A stretch of DNA of 64,000 nt. It comes from an uncultured Clostridium sp. Lineage in GTDB: Bacteria; Bacillota; Clostridia; TANB77; CAG-508. Position numbers and translations under genes: made by a program. The notes under the pieces are model-generated. The model saw nothing but the letters and a program-made list of their open reading frames with translations. It was not told where the DNA came from and searched no databases. Of the stretch, positions 53,988 through 64,000 are shown piece by piece; positions within the stretch are counted from its first letter, which is position 1, and every line of letters begins with the position of its first letter. The stretch lies in NCBI GenBank assembly GCA_930987745.1, contig CAKNKX010000004.1:1-64000 (forward strand), in the 5' to 3' direction.

Positions 53988-54101
53988 AAAGATAGATAAA
54001 TTATTAGAGTAGCAGTAGTTTTAAGAAAATGTTAAAAAGCATTGCTTGTAGCAACGGACAGTTCTTTATATAATAATTATAAAGAAAGGAGCTGTTTTAA
54101 A

Positions 54102-54611
54102 ATGTTAAAAGAAAACATTAAATCATTAAGAAAATCAAAAAGATTTTCACAAGAAGAACTTGCTATAAAATTAAATGTAGTTAGACAAACAATTTCAAAA
54201 TGGGAACAAGGATTATCTGTTCCAGATGCAGAAATGCTAATCAAATTGGCAGAGGTTTTAGACACAACTGTAAGCACTTTACTTGGAGAAAAAGTTACTG
54301 AAACTAAAGTAGATGATTTAAAAGCAATTTCTGAAAAATTAGAAGTAATAAATTTACAACTATCACAAAGAAAAAATGAGAGAAGAAAAATAATTCATTG
54401 GTTGTTAATCTCATTATGTTTAATTATAGTTGGTATTTTTGTGGTTTTAATTTTATTAAATAGTCCATACTTAAATTGGGATTATAATGATCCAGAGAAA
54501 GCAGTTTTAGGAGTGGCTATTCACTCTTTTGAGTGGATATTTATGAGAATAGCACCAATTATTTTTATTGGATTAGTTATTGGGATTTTCTTGACTAGAA
54601 AGAAAAACTAA
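54102..54611 (+). CDS. XRE family regulator with C-terminal TMs
   Basis: MLKENIKSLRKSKRFSQEELAIKLNVVRQTISKWEQGLSVPDAEML. Confidence 0.88.
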   Translation: MLKENIKSLRKSKRFSQEELAIKLNVVRQTISKWEQGLSVPDAEMLIKLAEVLDTTVSTLLGEKVTETKVDDLKAISEKLEVINLQLSQRKNERRKIIHWLLISLCLIIVGIFVVLILLNSPYLNWDYNDPEKAVLGVAIHSFEWIFMRIAPIIFIGLVIGIFLTRKKN

Positions 54612-54752
54612 AATATTCAATGAAAAAAGCTAGATTATAACCCATAATTTTACTATGTAAAATATATTTGATACTAATAATTCATAAATGTAAAATATAT
54701 TTGGTAGAAAAAAATATAAGGAATATTATAATTATTGTGAAAGGAGGAAACT

Positions 54753-55160
54753 ATGGATTTAGGTAAAAAAATAATGACAATGAGAAACGAAAAAAATCTT
54801 TCACAAGAACAATTAGCCGAAAAACTAAATGTAACAAGACAGACAATATCAAACTGGGAAAATGGTAAATTTTATCCAGATATAGATAGTTTAGTAAATT
54901 TAAGTAAATTCTTTAATGTATCATTAGATGTTTTGTTGAGTTATGATGACAAAGTTTTAGATTATTTAAAGGATAGTACAGATATTGTTAAAAGTAATAA
55001 GAATATTTTATATGCAGTTTTGTTAAATATCCTGTTGATAATAGCATTTATAATTGTAGGAATAATTTTTAATGAAAGTGCTTCCATAATAATTATTATT
55101 TTTACAGTATCCATTATTAGTTTTTCATTTTTATTTTACCAAATTATAAAAAAGATATAG
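54753..55160 (+). CDS. XRE family regulator with C-terminal TMs
   Basis: NLSQEQLAEKLNVTRQTISNWENGKFYPDIDSL. Confidence 0.88.
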   Translation: MDLGKKIMTMRNEKNLSQEQLAEKLNVTRQTISNWENGKFYPDIDSLVNLSKFFNVSLDVLLSYDDKVLDYLKDSTDIVKSNKNILYAVLLNILLIIAFIIVGIIFNESASIIIIIFTVSIISFSFLFYQIIKKI

Positions 55161-55169
55161 GAGACCAAC

Positions 55170-56665
55170 TATGAAAAGTCAATAGTTTTTTAGAAAAAAA
55201 GCAAAAATTTTTAGCATAAAAAAAGGTCAACTTTAATAGCCGTTTTTAATTAATTTTTTAAAAACGGATGAAAACATTGAAAATTAAATATTTAGTTAAT
55301 CTAGGTTAAAAGCAACATTATCTTTTAACATTTTAAATATGACACGAACTAATTTATGAGCAACATGTCCTAAAGCACAATAATGTGATTTACCTTGAGA
55401 ACGCTTAAGTTCATAGTATTCTTTAAATGTCTTGTTGTTTAAAACCACATTGTGAGCAGCATAAACAAGAGAATATCTAAGCATTCCCGAGCCACGTTTA
55501 GACATTCTAGTAGATTTTGCTTGAAAATTACCAGATTGGACAACAGATGGGTCTAGTCCAGAGTAAGCAAGTAATTGACATGAATGTTCAAAACGATTAA
55601 TGTCGCCAATACAGCCAACAATAACAGCAGCTTGATTGTAAGACATACCAGGAATTGTTAAAATAGGCGAATCCATTTCATCTAAAATAGACTTGTAAAG
55701 AGCCTCAATTTCAGCAATTTGCTCATTGTAAAGTTCAATCTGTAAAATAGCATGTTTGATTTGTAAAGATAAGCTAGGATTATTAATACCAACAGAAGAT
55801 TTAGCCAATTCACGTAAACGAATAGCATCTTGTTTTCCGTATCTACCATGAGAATTATCGTGAAGAATATTAGAAAGTTTAGTTAAATGCAAAGAAGAAA
55901 TTTGTTTAGGACTTGAATATTCTTTCAATAATTGGTAAGATACATTTAGATGGATATTTCCTTTAAAGAACTGAGAAAGTTCAGGAAAAATCTGATCTAA
56001 ATAAGATACTAATTGAATTTTAGATTTACTTCTCATAGTAACTAAGTTACGACGTGAACGGCATAAGCCTTTGAGTTTTAAATTGTTGATATCTCTAGAA
56101 GTGATGAGAGAGTAATTACCCAAAGTTAGAGCTTTGATAATTATGTAAGTATCAACCTTATCATTCTTAGTTTTTCTAATATTTGATTTACGAAGATTAG
56201 CTGTCTGAATAGGGTTAATAAGTCCTATCTTGTAATTCAAATTGAATAAATAAGAAATGATATTTTCGCCGTAATGAGCAGTAGATTCTAAACCAATTAG
56301 TATCTTTGTTTTATCTAAAGATTCTAAATTAGAAATAAATTTTTGAAATCCACTGTTATCATTAGAAAACGAAAAAGGTTCTTTTACAATTTCTCCATCA
56401 GAGGAGATAATAGAAGCCCAGTGAGTATTTTTAGCAATATCAATTCCAACATAAAACATAAAAAGTACCACCTTTCAAAAAATTAATAACTGTGACAACT
56501 TCCACAAGTATTCGTCCTCATATCCTTGCTAGACATAAAAATTCAAAGACTTATCCAACCAATAAATAATTAAAAACGAAACTGTGGCAATACACTCCTT
56601 GCAATAGTCAAAGCTATAAGGAAAATCAAAAGTCCACAGTTACCACACTTAGATTATATTAAATA
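55170..56665 (-). mobile_element. IS110-family insertion sequence (complete transposase)
   Basis: Shared ends with 50655-51790: gtcaatagttttt at one side, aactgtgacaac..aaactgtggcaat..gtccacagt at the other. Confidence 0.8.
55296..56459 (-). CDS. IS110 family DEDD transposase
   Basis: MFYVGIDIAKNTHWASIISSDG, LIGLESTAHYGENI, LAYSGLDPSVVQSGNFQAKSTRMSKRGSGMLRYSL. Confidence 0.92.
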   Translation of the reverse strand: MFYVGIDIAKNTHWASIISSDGEIVKEPFSFSNDNSGFQKFISNLESLDKTKILIGLESTAHYGENIISYLFNLNYKIGLINPIQTANLRKSNIRKTKNDKVDTYIIIKALTLGNYSLITSRDINNLKLKGLCRSRRNLVTMRSKSKIQLVSYLDQIFPELSQFFKGNIHLNVSYQLLKEYSSPKQISSLHLTKLSNILHDNSHGRYGKQDAIRLRELAKSSVGINNPSLSLQIKHAILQIELYNEQIAEIEALYKSILDEMDSPILTIPGMSYNQAAVIVGCIGDINRFEHSCQLLAYSGLDPSVVQSGNFQAKSTRMSKRGSGMLRYSLVYAAHNVVLNNKTFKEYYELKRSQGKSHYCALGHVAHKLVRVIFKMLKDNVAFNLD

Positions 56666-56732
56666 TTAATAAAAATTTAAAGAAAGGAGTGTATGGTTAT
56701 TTAAGTTATTAAATATATCATACAAGGATTTT

Positions 56733-57059
56733 ATGAATTATATATTTATGGCTATATTTATAGCAATTTATTTAGTAGGTGCTGTTTCAATGGTTTATCA
56801 ATTATACAAAATAACAATCATAGATGCAAAAGCAAGAGGTTTAAAACACCCTAAACTAATGGGATTACTTACGACAAGTGGACAAAGTTCTGAAGGTCTA
56901 ATACTATATTTATTAAAAAGAAGAAAATATCCAATAAAAAATATAACAGATTCAGAAAAAGAAGAGATTTCTAAAAGAAAAAGAATAATATTAGTAGGTA
57001 TTATATTTATGGTTATAGGTGCTATTGGTTTTGTTTATGTATTAATACCTAAGATTTAA
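56733..57059 (+). CDS. Hypothetical membrane protein
   Basis: TM helices at both ends. Confidence 0.55.
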   Translation: MNYIFMAIFIAIYLVGAVSMVYQLYKITIIDAKARGLKHPKLMGLLTTSGQSSEGLILYLLKRRKYPIKNITDSEKEEISKRKRIILVGIIFMVIGAIGFVYVLIPKI

Positions 57060-57287
57060 AGAATAAAATTAAAATTTGACAAAATGTAAAAACGATATTA
57101 TAATACCACAATAAAAGTGCCTTAAAGCACAAAACATCCCCTTTTATTTTATAGAGAGTCGCTAGAAATAGTGGCTCTCGTTTTGATTTATCTTACAAAA
57201 ATGTAAGACAAATGTAAGATTAAAAAATGGCAAGGAAATATTTAAAGTTTTATAATATAGTTAGAACATAGGAAAGGAGATTTTATA

Positions 57288-58055
57288 ATGAGTAATGTAT
57301 TAGAGGTAAAAAACATTGAAAAATACTATGGAAATAAATCAAATTTAACAAAGGCGATAGATGGTATTAGTTTTAATGTTGGAGAGGGAGAATTTGTTGG
57401 AATAATGGGAGCATCAGGATCAGGTAAAACAACATTATTAAATTGTATTTCGACAATAGACAGAGTAACAGCAGGAAAGATTATTATAAATAATCAAGAC
57501 ATTACAAAACTAAAAGGCAATAAACTAAATAAATTTAGAAGGGAAGAATTGGGATTTATATTTCAAGATTTTAACTTGTTAGATACTTTAACGGCTTATG
57601 AAAATATCGCACTTGCTTTAACAATTCAAAAAGTAAATTCACACGAAATAGATAAGAAAGTAAAAGAAATAGCACAAAAACTTGAAATATCAGAAATACT
57701 AAATAAATATCCTTATCAAATTTCTGGTGGGCAAAAACAAAGAGTAGCATCAGCAAGAGCGATTATAACAAACCCTAAAATGGTACTTGCAGATGAGCCA
57801 ACTGGAGCATTAGATTCAAAGTCAGCAAGGCAACTATTAGAAACATTTGAACACTTAAATCAAAAATTAGGTGCTACAATTTTAATGGTAACACATGATG
57901 CTTTTACAGCTAGTTATGCAGAAAGAATTATATTTATTAAAGACGGAAAGATATTCAATGAATTAGTAAAAGGTGAGGACACAAGAAAACAATTCTTTGA
58001 AAAAATAATCGAGGTGCAAACACTTCTTGGAGGTGATTTGAACGATGTTATTTAA
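57288..58055 (+). CDS. BceA-type ABC transporter ATP-binding protein
   Basis: GASGSGKTTLLNCISTIDRVTAGKI, YPYQISGGQKQRVASARAI. Confidence 0.92.
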   Translation: MSNVLEVKNIEKYYGNKSNLTKAIDGISFNVGEGEFVGIMGASGSGKTTLLNCISTIDRVTAGKIIINNQDITKLKGNKLNKFRREELGFIFQDFNLLDTLTAYENIALALTIQKVNSHEIDKKVKEIAQKLEISEILNKYPYQISGGQKQRVASARAIITNPKMVLADEPTGALDSKSARQLLETFEHLNQKLGATILMVTHDAFTASYAERIIFIKDGKIFNELVKGEDTRKQFFEKIIEVQTLLGGDLNDVI

Positions 58056-60141
58056 GTTATCTTTTAGAAATATGAAAAAGAGTTTTAAAGACTATGCAAT
58101 ATACTTTTTAACTTTAGTATTAGGTGTAGCGATATTCTATATGTTCAATAGTATAGACAGTCAACAAGCAATGATAGAAGTATCACAGTCAACCAGAGAG
58201 ATGATACAATTATTAATTCAAATGCTTGGGATGGTTTCAGTATTTATTGCTATAGTTCTAGGATTTCTAATTGTATATGCAAATAACTTTTTAATAAATA
58301 GAAGAAAAAGAGAATTTGGTATATATATGTCGCTTGGTATGGGCAGAAGGCAAATATCTGGAATTATTTTACTTGAAACAATACTAATTGGAATTTTATC
58401 ATTAGCAGTTGGACTATTTATAGGAATATTTGCATCACAGTTTATGTCTATATTAGTTGCAAAATTATTTGAAGCAGATATGAGTGAATTTACATTTGTA
58501 TTTTCAAAAGATGCTTGTATAAAGACTTGTATATATTTTGCAGTAATGTATATTGCAGTAATAATATTTAACACATTAACTATTTCAAGATATAAACTAA
58601 TCAATTTACTAACAGCAGTAAAGAAAAACGAAAAGGTTAAATTAAAAAATCCAATTATTTCAATACTTATATTTATAGCATCAAGTGTACTACTTGGATA
58701 TGCCTATTATCTAGTAACTGGTGGAGTTTATGAATTAAGAACAGGTGAACAATTATTAAAGCCAATTCTAATGGGAGTAATTGGAACAGTTGGAGTATTC
58801 TGGTCATTATCAGGATTTATATTAAGACTTATACAAACAAGAAAAAGTGTTTATTTAAAAGGAACAAATATGTTTGTGTTAAGACAATTAAATAACAAAA
58901 TAAATACTAATATAGTTAGTATGACAGTTATTTGTTTAATGTTATTTATGACAATTAGTGCATTATCAAGCAGTTTATCAATACAATCAGCATTGGATTC
59001 ACAATTAGAAAAATTTACACCAGTAGATGTTAACTTATACAAAACAGCATATCTTCCAGAAAGTTATGTAAGTTCATATAGTGGAAAAACAATATATAAT
59101 ACAGAAACACAAATAGAAGATTCAAGGCATCCTGTAAGTTATACACTTGAAACAAATGGATATGATATGAATAATTTAAAAGATATTGTAGAAATACCAA
59201 TCTATGCAATTCCAGAATGGACTTTGAAAGTAAGTTTAGGAGATTATTCGGAAACAGCAATGCAACAATTTTCAATGCTTGCTTATGATACACCAGAAAC
59301 TGTAATAAAAATTTCAGATTACAATAAAATTGCAAAACTTTATGGAGAAGAAGAATATTCATTAAATGATGATGAGTATATAGTTCTTTGTGATTTTGAA
59401 CAAATGATGGATATAAGAAATGAAGCACTAAAACAAAATTCTAATATAGAAATAAATGGAAAAACATATCATTCAAAATATAATGAATGTAAAGACGGTT
59501 TTGTTATGATGTCAACTACCTATATGAACGCAGGTATCATATTAGTACCAGATAGCTTTGAGATAAAGGAAGAAAATACAGAACAATACTTTTTAGCAGC
59601 TAACTATAATGTAGAAACTGAAGAAGAAAAAATTGAGTTAAATAATGTTCTTGCAGGTGAAGTTGATAGTGAATTATTTGACAATTTATCAGAAAAAGAA
59701 ATAAATCTTGAAGGAATGACAAAGATTAGCTTAACAGAAGCTAGTAAAGGTTTATCAACAATTATCATATTTATAGCAATTTATTTAGGTATTGTATTCC
59801 TTATTGCAAGTTCAGCTATTTTAGCCTTAAAACAACTAACTGAAAGTTCTGACAACAAACAAAGATATACAATATTAAGAAAAATTGGTTGTGATGAAAA
59901 AATGATAAATCAAGCACTATTTAGACAAATATTCATATTCTTCATGATGCCACTTACTTTAGCAATAGTACATTCAATATTTGGAATTAAATTTATCTTA
60001 TCAATTCTTGCAGCCCTTGCTTCACCAGATGAATTACTACCATCAATTATTGTAACAGCAGTAATCATTGGAGCAATTTATGGATTATATTTCCTAGCAA
60101 CATATTTCGGAAGTAAAAACATAATTAAAGAGGAGGAATAG
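58045..60141 (+). CDS. BceB-type FtsX-domain permease
   Basis: LSFRNMKKSFKDYAIYFLTLVLGVAIFYMFNS, NRRKREFGIYMSLGMGR. Confidence 0.92.
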   Translation: MLFKLSFRNMKKSFKDYAIYFLTLVLGVAIFYMFNSIDSQQAMIEVSQSTREMIQLLIQMLGMVSVFIAIVLGFLIVYANNFLINRRKREFGIYMSLGMGRRQISGIILLETILIGILSLAVGLFIGIFASQFMSILVAKLFEADMSEFTFVFSKDACIKTCIYFAVMYIAVIIFNTLTISRYKLINLLTAVKKNEKVKLKNPIISILIFIASSVLLGYAYYLVTGGVYELRTGEQLLKPILMGVIGTVGVFWSLSGFILRLIQTRKSVYLKGTNMFVLRQLNNKINTNIVSMTVICLMLFMTISALSSSLSIQSALDSQLEKFTPVDVNLYKTAYLPESYVSSYSGKTIYNTETQIEDSRHPVSYTLETNGYDMNNLKDIVEIPIYAIPEWTLKVSLGDYSETAMQQFSMLAYDTPETVIKISDYNKIAKLYGEEEYSLNDDEYIVLCDFEQMMDIRNEALKQNSNIEINGKTYHSKYNECKDGFVMMSTTYMNAGIILVPDSFEIKEENTEQYFLAANYNVETEEEKIELNNVLAGEVDSELFDNLSEKEINLEGMTKISLTEASKGLSTIIIFIAIYLGIVFLIASSAILALKQLTESSDNKQRYTILRKIGCDEKMINQALFRQIFIFFMMPLTLAIVHSIFGIKFILSILAALASPDELLPSIIVTAVIIGAIYGLYFLATYFGSKNIIKEEE

Positions 60142-60145
60142 TGCT

Positions 60146-60637
60146 ATGTTCGGTTTCTTTAAATTAATTATAGTATTTATAGTTGGACTAATAATTTTAG
60201 GAGCTAGTTTTTTTACAAGCATTTTTACGAATAGTGCAGTTTCAAAAGATAGTGCTATGAATACTTATAATAACTTTTTACAAGATGTTTCGAGTTTAGG
60301 AATTACAAGTGATAATAAAATACAAGGAGAAAGAACATTTGGAATTGATGAATATGTTGGAACATACAAAGCAAACTACAATAATACAACAAAGGAAGAA
60401 ACTATATTTGGTGGTACTGCTTTAGATAGAGAAAATGGAAATACCATAAAACTTAAAATAAAAGTAGATAAACAAAATGGAGATATAGAAATTATAAACA
60501 AACTAGGAACTGAAAATGAAATTTTAATAAGTGATACTGGAGAAATAGAGAAAACTATTGATGTCAAAGAAAAAAGTTATTATTTAATAATTAAAACAAA
60601 TAACTTTACTGGAAATGTCGATATAGTATCAAAGTAG
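60146..60637 (+). CDS. Hypothetical membrane-anchored protein
   Basis: N-term TM; operon position. Confidence 0.5.
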   Translation: MFGFFKLIIVFIVGLIILGASFFTSIFTNSAVSKDSAMNTYNNFLQDVSSLGITSDNKIQGERTFGIDEYVGTYKANYNNTTKEETIFGGTALDRENGNTIKLKIKVDKQNGDIEIINKLGTENEILISDTGEIEKTIDVKEKSYYLIIKTNNFTGNVDIVSK

Positions 60638-60649
60638 GAGGTATTGAAA

Positions 60650-61003
60650 ATGGAAAGTTTTAAAGAAAAATTGCCAATGATAATAGCTGTAATTATAGTG
60701 ATAGCTTTAATAGTAGGAGCATACTACTTTTTAGTAATACATAAAGACTTATATTATACACAAATAGACAATACAAAAATACAAGAAATTACCGAATCAG
60801 GAGGTATGAAGTACGAATACACATTAACAGCATATAACAAAAATGGAAAAGAAAAAGAAATCAAATTTAAAACAAGCAGAGAATTAAGAGAAGATGCCTA
60901 TTTGGAATTAGAAGTAATGCAAATTCGTGGAGTTGTAAATTGGAAAGAAGTACAAGCTAATGAATTGCCAGAAGATGTTAAAACAGCAATGAATGTGGAA
61001 TAA
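60650..61003 (+). CDS. YxeA-family protein (DUF1093)
   Basis: DLYYTQIDNTKIQEITESGGMKYEYTLTAYNKNGKEKEIKFKTSRELREDAYLEL. Confidence 0.8.
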   Translation: MESFKEKLPMIIAVIIVIALIVGAYYFLVIHKDLYYTQIDNTKIQEITESGGMKYEYTLTAYNKNGKEKEIKFKTSRELREDAYLELEVMQIRGVVNWKEVQANELPEDVKTAMNVE

Positions 61004-61042
61004 TTAAAAAAATAAATGTAAAAAGAAATGAGGTGGTAAAAG

Positions 61043-61741
61043 ATGAAAAAGTTATTTAAAGTATTAATTTTCTTGATACTAATTGGAATGAGTATAGCAC
61101 TATTATTCATTGGTAATGGTTATAATATGTATAAAGAAGCAATAGAAAATATGCCTCTTGAAGAAAAAGTAGAAGAAATAAGGTCAAAAGAAAATTATGC
61201 AGAGTTTTCAGAATTACCACAAATGTATGTAAATGCAGTAATAAGTGTAGAAGATAAGAGATTTTATAAACATAATGGAATAGATATAATCGCAATAGGT
61301 AGAGCAGCAATAAATGATATAAAAGCAATGTCTTATGTAGAAGGTGGAAGTACAATAACACAACAATTAGCAAAAAATATGTACTTTACACAAGAAAAGA
61401 AAATGGAAAGAAAAATTGCTGAAGTATTTATGGCTTGGAACATAGAATCACATTACTCAAAAGAAGATATATTTGAATTGTATGTAAATAACATTTTCTT
61501 TGGAGATGGCTATTATACAGTAAAAGAGGCTTGCGGAGGATACTTTAATAAAGAATTAAATGAAATGACAGATTACGAATGTATATTACTTGCAGGTATT
61601 CCAAATGCACCATCAGTTTATGCACCAACTAAAAATCCAGATTTAGCAAAACAAAGACAAAGGCAAGTGATGGAAAAGATGATAGAAAATAAATTTTTAA
61701 CAGAAGATGAAGCAAATGAAATATTAAAACAAGCAGAATAG
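61043..61741 (+). CDS. Monofunctional peptidoglycan glycosyltransferase (GT51)
   Basis: AVISVEDKRFYKHNGID, GGSTITQQLAKNMYF. Confidence 0.9.
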   Translation: MKKLFKVLIFLILIGMSIALLFIGNGYNMYKEAIENMPLEEKVEEIRSKENYAEFSELPQMYVNAVISVEDKRFYKHNGIDIIAIGRAAINDIKAMSYVEGGSTITQQLAKNMYFTQEKKMERKIAEVFMAWNIESHYSKEDIFELYVNNIFFGDGYYTVKEACGGYFNKELNEMTDYECILLAGIPNAPSVYAPTKNPDLAKQRQRQVMEKMIENKFLTEDEANEILKQAE

Positions 61742-61820
61742 AATAACTGTGCTAATTGTAGAGAATCAGTTAGCACAGACATCCTCTAAAAAGGAGGAAA
61801 TATAAAATTGGAGGAATTAA

Positions 61821-62033
61821 ATGAAAGAAGAAAGTAATGTAGAAAAATTATCTGGACTAATTTTGAAATTATTAAAAGTATTTATTGTTTTTGTAATACT
61901 CGCTGTAATTGCAATAATAGGTTTAGGAATATATGCTTTGACTACAAAAGGAGATAAACAAGCAGAAAGTAAGGAAGTAGCAATATATCAATACAACGAT
62001 ATGGTATATCCAGTAGAAACACAAATAATCTAG
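61821..62033 (+). CDS. Small membrane protein
   Basis: Single TM. Confidence 0.45.
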   Translation: MKEESNVEKLSGLILKLLKVFIVFVILAVIAIIGLGIYALTTKGDKQAESKEVAIYQYNDMVYPVETQII

Positions 62034-62118
62034 TAAAATTTATAAAAAATTAAGAATTAATAAAAAGAATCATAAGAATTGTAATTTATAATAGATAAAG
62101 AGGAGAAAAAATTGGAGT

Positions 62119-62793
62119 ATGGAAGAAACAAGCAATTCAATTATGATAATAGATAAAGAAAAAATAATACAAAAACTAACAAAAATATTTTGGATATTTT
62201 TAATAGGTAGTATAATAGGCTATGGTTTAGAAATGATTGTTGGTTTAGTACAAAACGGACATTTTGTATCAAGACAAGGTTTATTATTTGGACCGTTCAT
62301 ACAAGTATATGGAGTAGGACTTGTTGCTTATTATTTAGTTATCTCAAATATAAAAAAGAAAAGCTACATTAAAATATTTTTTATAACAATGTTACTTGGA
62401 GGAATAGTAGAATATCTATTTTCTTATTTACAAGAAACTTGGTTTGGAACAATATCTTGGGATTATAGCAATTTATTATTTAATATACATGGAAGAACAA
62501 GTTTATTACATTGCTTATATTGGGGAATAGGTGGAGTTCTTTTTGTAAGATTTATATTACCACTTATTCGTAACCTAAATGAATGGTGTAAAAATACAAA
62601 TTTTAGATTTATAACAGCTTTTTTAGTACTGTTTATAACATTTGATATAGTAATGTCAGGTATGGCTGGATCAAGGCAATTAGAAAGAAAAAATAATATT
62701 GCAGCTAATGGATATATAGATAATTTTTTTGATGAATATTATCCAGATGAAAAGTTAGAGCAAATATATTCAAATGCAAAAACCGTAAATTAG
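62119..62793 (+). CDS. Putative ABC-transporter type IV (CmpB family) membrane protein
   Basis: GLVQNGHFVSRQGLLFGPFIQVYGVG, SWDYSNLLFNIHGRTSLLHCLYWGIGG. Confidence 0.8.
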   Translation: MEETSNSIMIIDKEKIIQKLTKIFWIFLIGSIIGYGLEMIVGLVQNGHFVSRQGLLFGPFIQVYGVGLVAYYLVISNIKKKSYIKIFFITMLLGGIVEYLFSYLQETWFGTISWDYSNLLFNIHGRTSLLHCLYWGIGGVLFVRFILPLIRNLNEWCKNTNFRFITAFLVLFITFDIVMSGMAGSRQLERKNNIAANGYIDNFFDEYYPDEKLEQIYSNAKTVN

Positions 62794-62968
62794 TATAGTG
62801 CTAATTGTAGATGAAGCAATTAGCACACAAAACATCCCCTTTTATTTTCGAGAGAGAATCATTAGAAATAGTGATTCTCTTTTAGCTTCTAAATAAATTT
62901 GAAAAAAGAATTTAATTATGATAATATTTTAGTTAGAAAAAATAAAAAAGTTATAGGAGGTATTGTTT

Positions 62969-63667
62969 ATGATTAAATTAGTTTTAGTAAGACACGGACA
63001 AAGTGCGTGGAATTTAGAAAATAAATTTACTGGATGGACTGATGTACCATTATCAGAAAATGGTATTGAAGAAGCAAAAGAGGCTGGAAGAATATTAAAA
63101 GAAAAAGATTTTCATTTTGATATTGCTTTTACATCAGTTTTAAAAAGAGCGGAAGACACTTTAGACTATATATTAAAAGAAATGGGAGAAGAAAATATAG
63201 AAATTAAAAGAAGTTGGAAGTTGAATGAAAGACATTATGGGGCATTACAAGGACTAAATAAAGATGAAACAAGAGAAAAGTATGGAGCTGAACAAGTATT
63301 ATTATGGAGAAGAAGTACAAATGTAAGACCACCAGAATTAGAGGTAACAGATGAAAGGTATCCAGGCAATGATCCCAAATATAAAGGTTTAACAGAAAAT
63401 GAATTACCTAAAACAGAAAACTTGTTAGACACTATAAAAAGAGTTTTAGAATATTGGAATACAGATATTAAACCTGAAATAGAAAAAGGAAAGAGAGTAA
63501 TTATAGCAGCACATGGAAATAGTTTAAGAGGGCTAATTAAATATTTAGACAATATAAGTGATGAAGATATTATAAAATTAGAGTTACAAACAGGAAATCC
63601 AATTTGTTATGAATTAGATAATGATTTAAAACCAATTAGACATTATTATCTAAAAGAAAAAGAATAA
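62969..63667 (+). CDS. gpmA: 2,3-bisphosphoglycerate-dependent phosphoglycerate mutase
   Basis: [40 protein letters not shown]. Confidence 0.96.
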   Translation: MIKLVLVRHGQSAWNLENKFTGWTDVPLSENGIEEAKEAGRILKEKDFHFDIAFTSVLKRAEDTLDYILKEMGEENIEIKRSWKLNERHYGALQGLNKDETREKYGAEQVLLWRRSTNVRPPELEVTDERYPGNDPKYKGLTENELPKTENLLDTIKRVLEYWNTDIKPEIEKGKRVIIAAHGNSLRGLIKYLDNISDEDIIKLELQTGNPICYELDNDLKPIRHYYLKEKE

Positions 63668-63685
63668 TTTGTTAGGAGCAAGAAA

Positions 63686-64000
63686 ATGAAAGAAATATAT
63701 CCAGAACAAATGAAAATGAAATATAATGATAAATACAAAAGTATATTTACTATGTATGATGGAAAAGAATTGAGCCAAATGACATTTTATCATTTATTTC
63801 CTGGATTAGATTTAATATATAATAAATTTAATACTGAAATTTCTCCAACAAGTAGTAAAGATATTGAAAGAGATTATGTAGAAATTAATTATTGTAAAAG
63901 AGGAATATTTGAATGTACTATGCCAGAAGATAAATTACTTTTTTTAGGAGAAGGTGAAATTTCAGCTAATATAAATAAAATTCAAAGAATAGAGGCAGTA
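63686..64000 (+). CDS. Partial gene at window end, AraC-type regulator-like N-terminus
   Basis: FHLFPGLDLIYNKF..IEINYCKRGIFECTMPEDKLLFLGEGEISA; truncated by window. Confidence 0.5.
   Translation, partial: MKEIYPEQMKMKYNDKYKSIFTMYDGKELSQMTFYHLFPGLDLIYNKFNTEISPTSSKDIERDYVEINYCKRGIFECTMPEDKLLFLGEGEISANINKIQRIEAV

Noticed and set aside
1-64000. CRISPR arrays, rRNA or tRNA genes
   Set aside because: No regularly spaced repeats, and no rRNA or tRNA-like cloverleaf sequences recognised by reading.

Overview
Low-GC Bacillota (Clostridia-like) chromosomal window. It carries housekeeping modules: a pyrimidine operon pyrE/pyrB-C-F-K-D, upp, murD, fba, smpB, uvrB, secA, gpmA and a HydABC-type NuoE/NuoF/[FeFe]-hydrogenase set. 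These are interleaved with toxin-antitoxin loci, an IS1634-like element flanked by 251-bp direct repeats, two IS110-family elements, and an integrase region downstream of secA. The strongest unexplained signal is this: 21 apparent frameshifts in 11 otherwise well-conserved native genes are all the same event. Each is an in-frame CGG codon followed by A/T/C, where homology requires the C to be skipped and GGN read as Gly (+1). One gene has four such sites in a row inside a poly-Gly tail. Outside these sites, my manual scan found in-frame CGG in only three atypical or hypothetical ORFs (six codons), plus one ambiguous codon at the smpB 3' end. The extra C is always on the coding strand, for genes on both strands. 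This fits CGG being a hungry or unassigned codon with +1 frameshifting, or CGGN quadruplet decoding as Gly, although a systematic assembly artefact is not formally excluded. Other notable items: a prepilin/FGE-like protein whose 3' end looks like a diversity-generating retroelement variable region, a type I holin-like toxin with 5'/3' UTR complementarity, and candidate IS110 bridge-RNA regions. I saw no rRNA, tRNA or CRISPR array.
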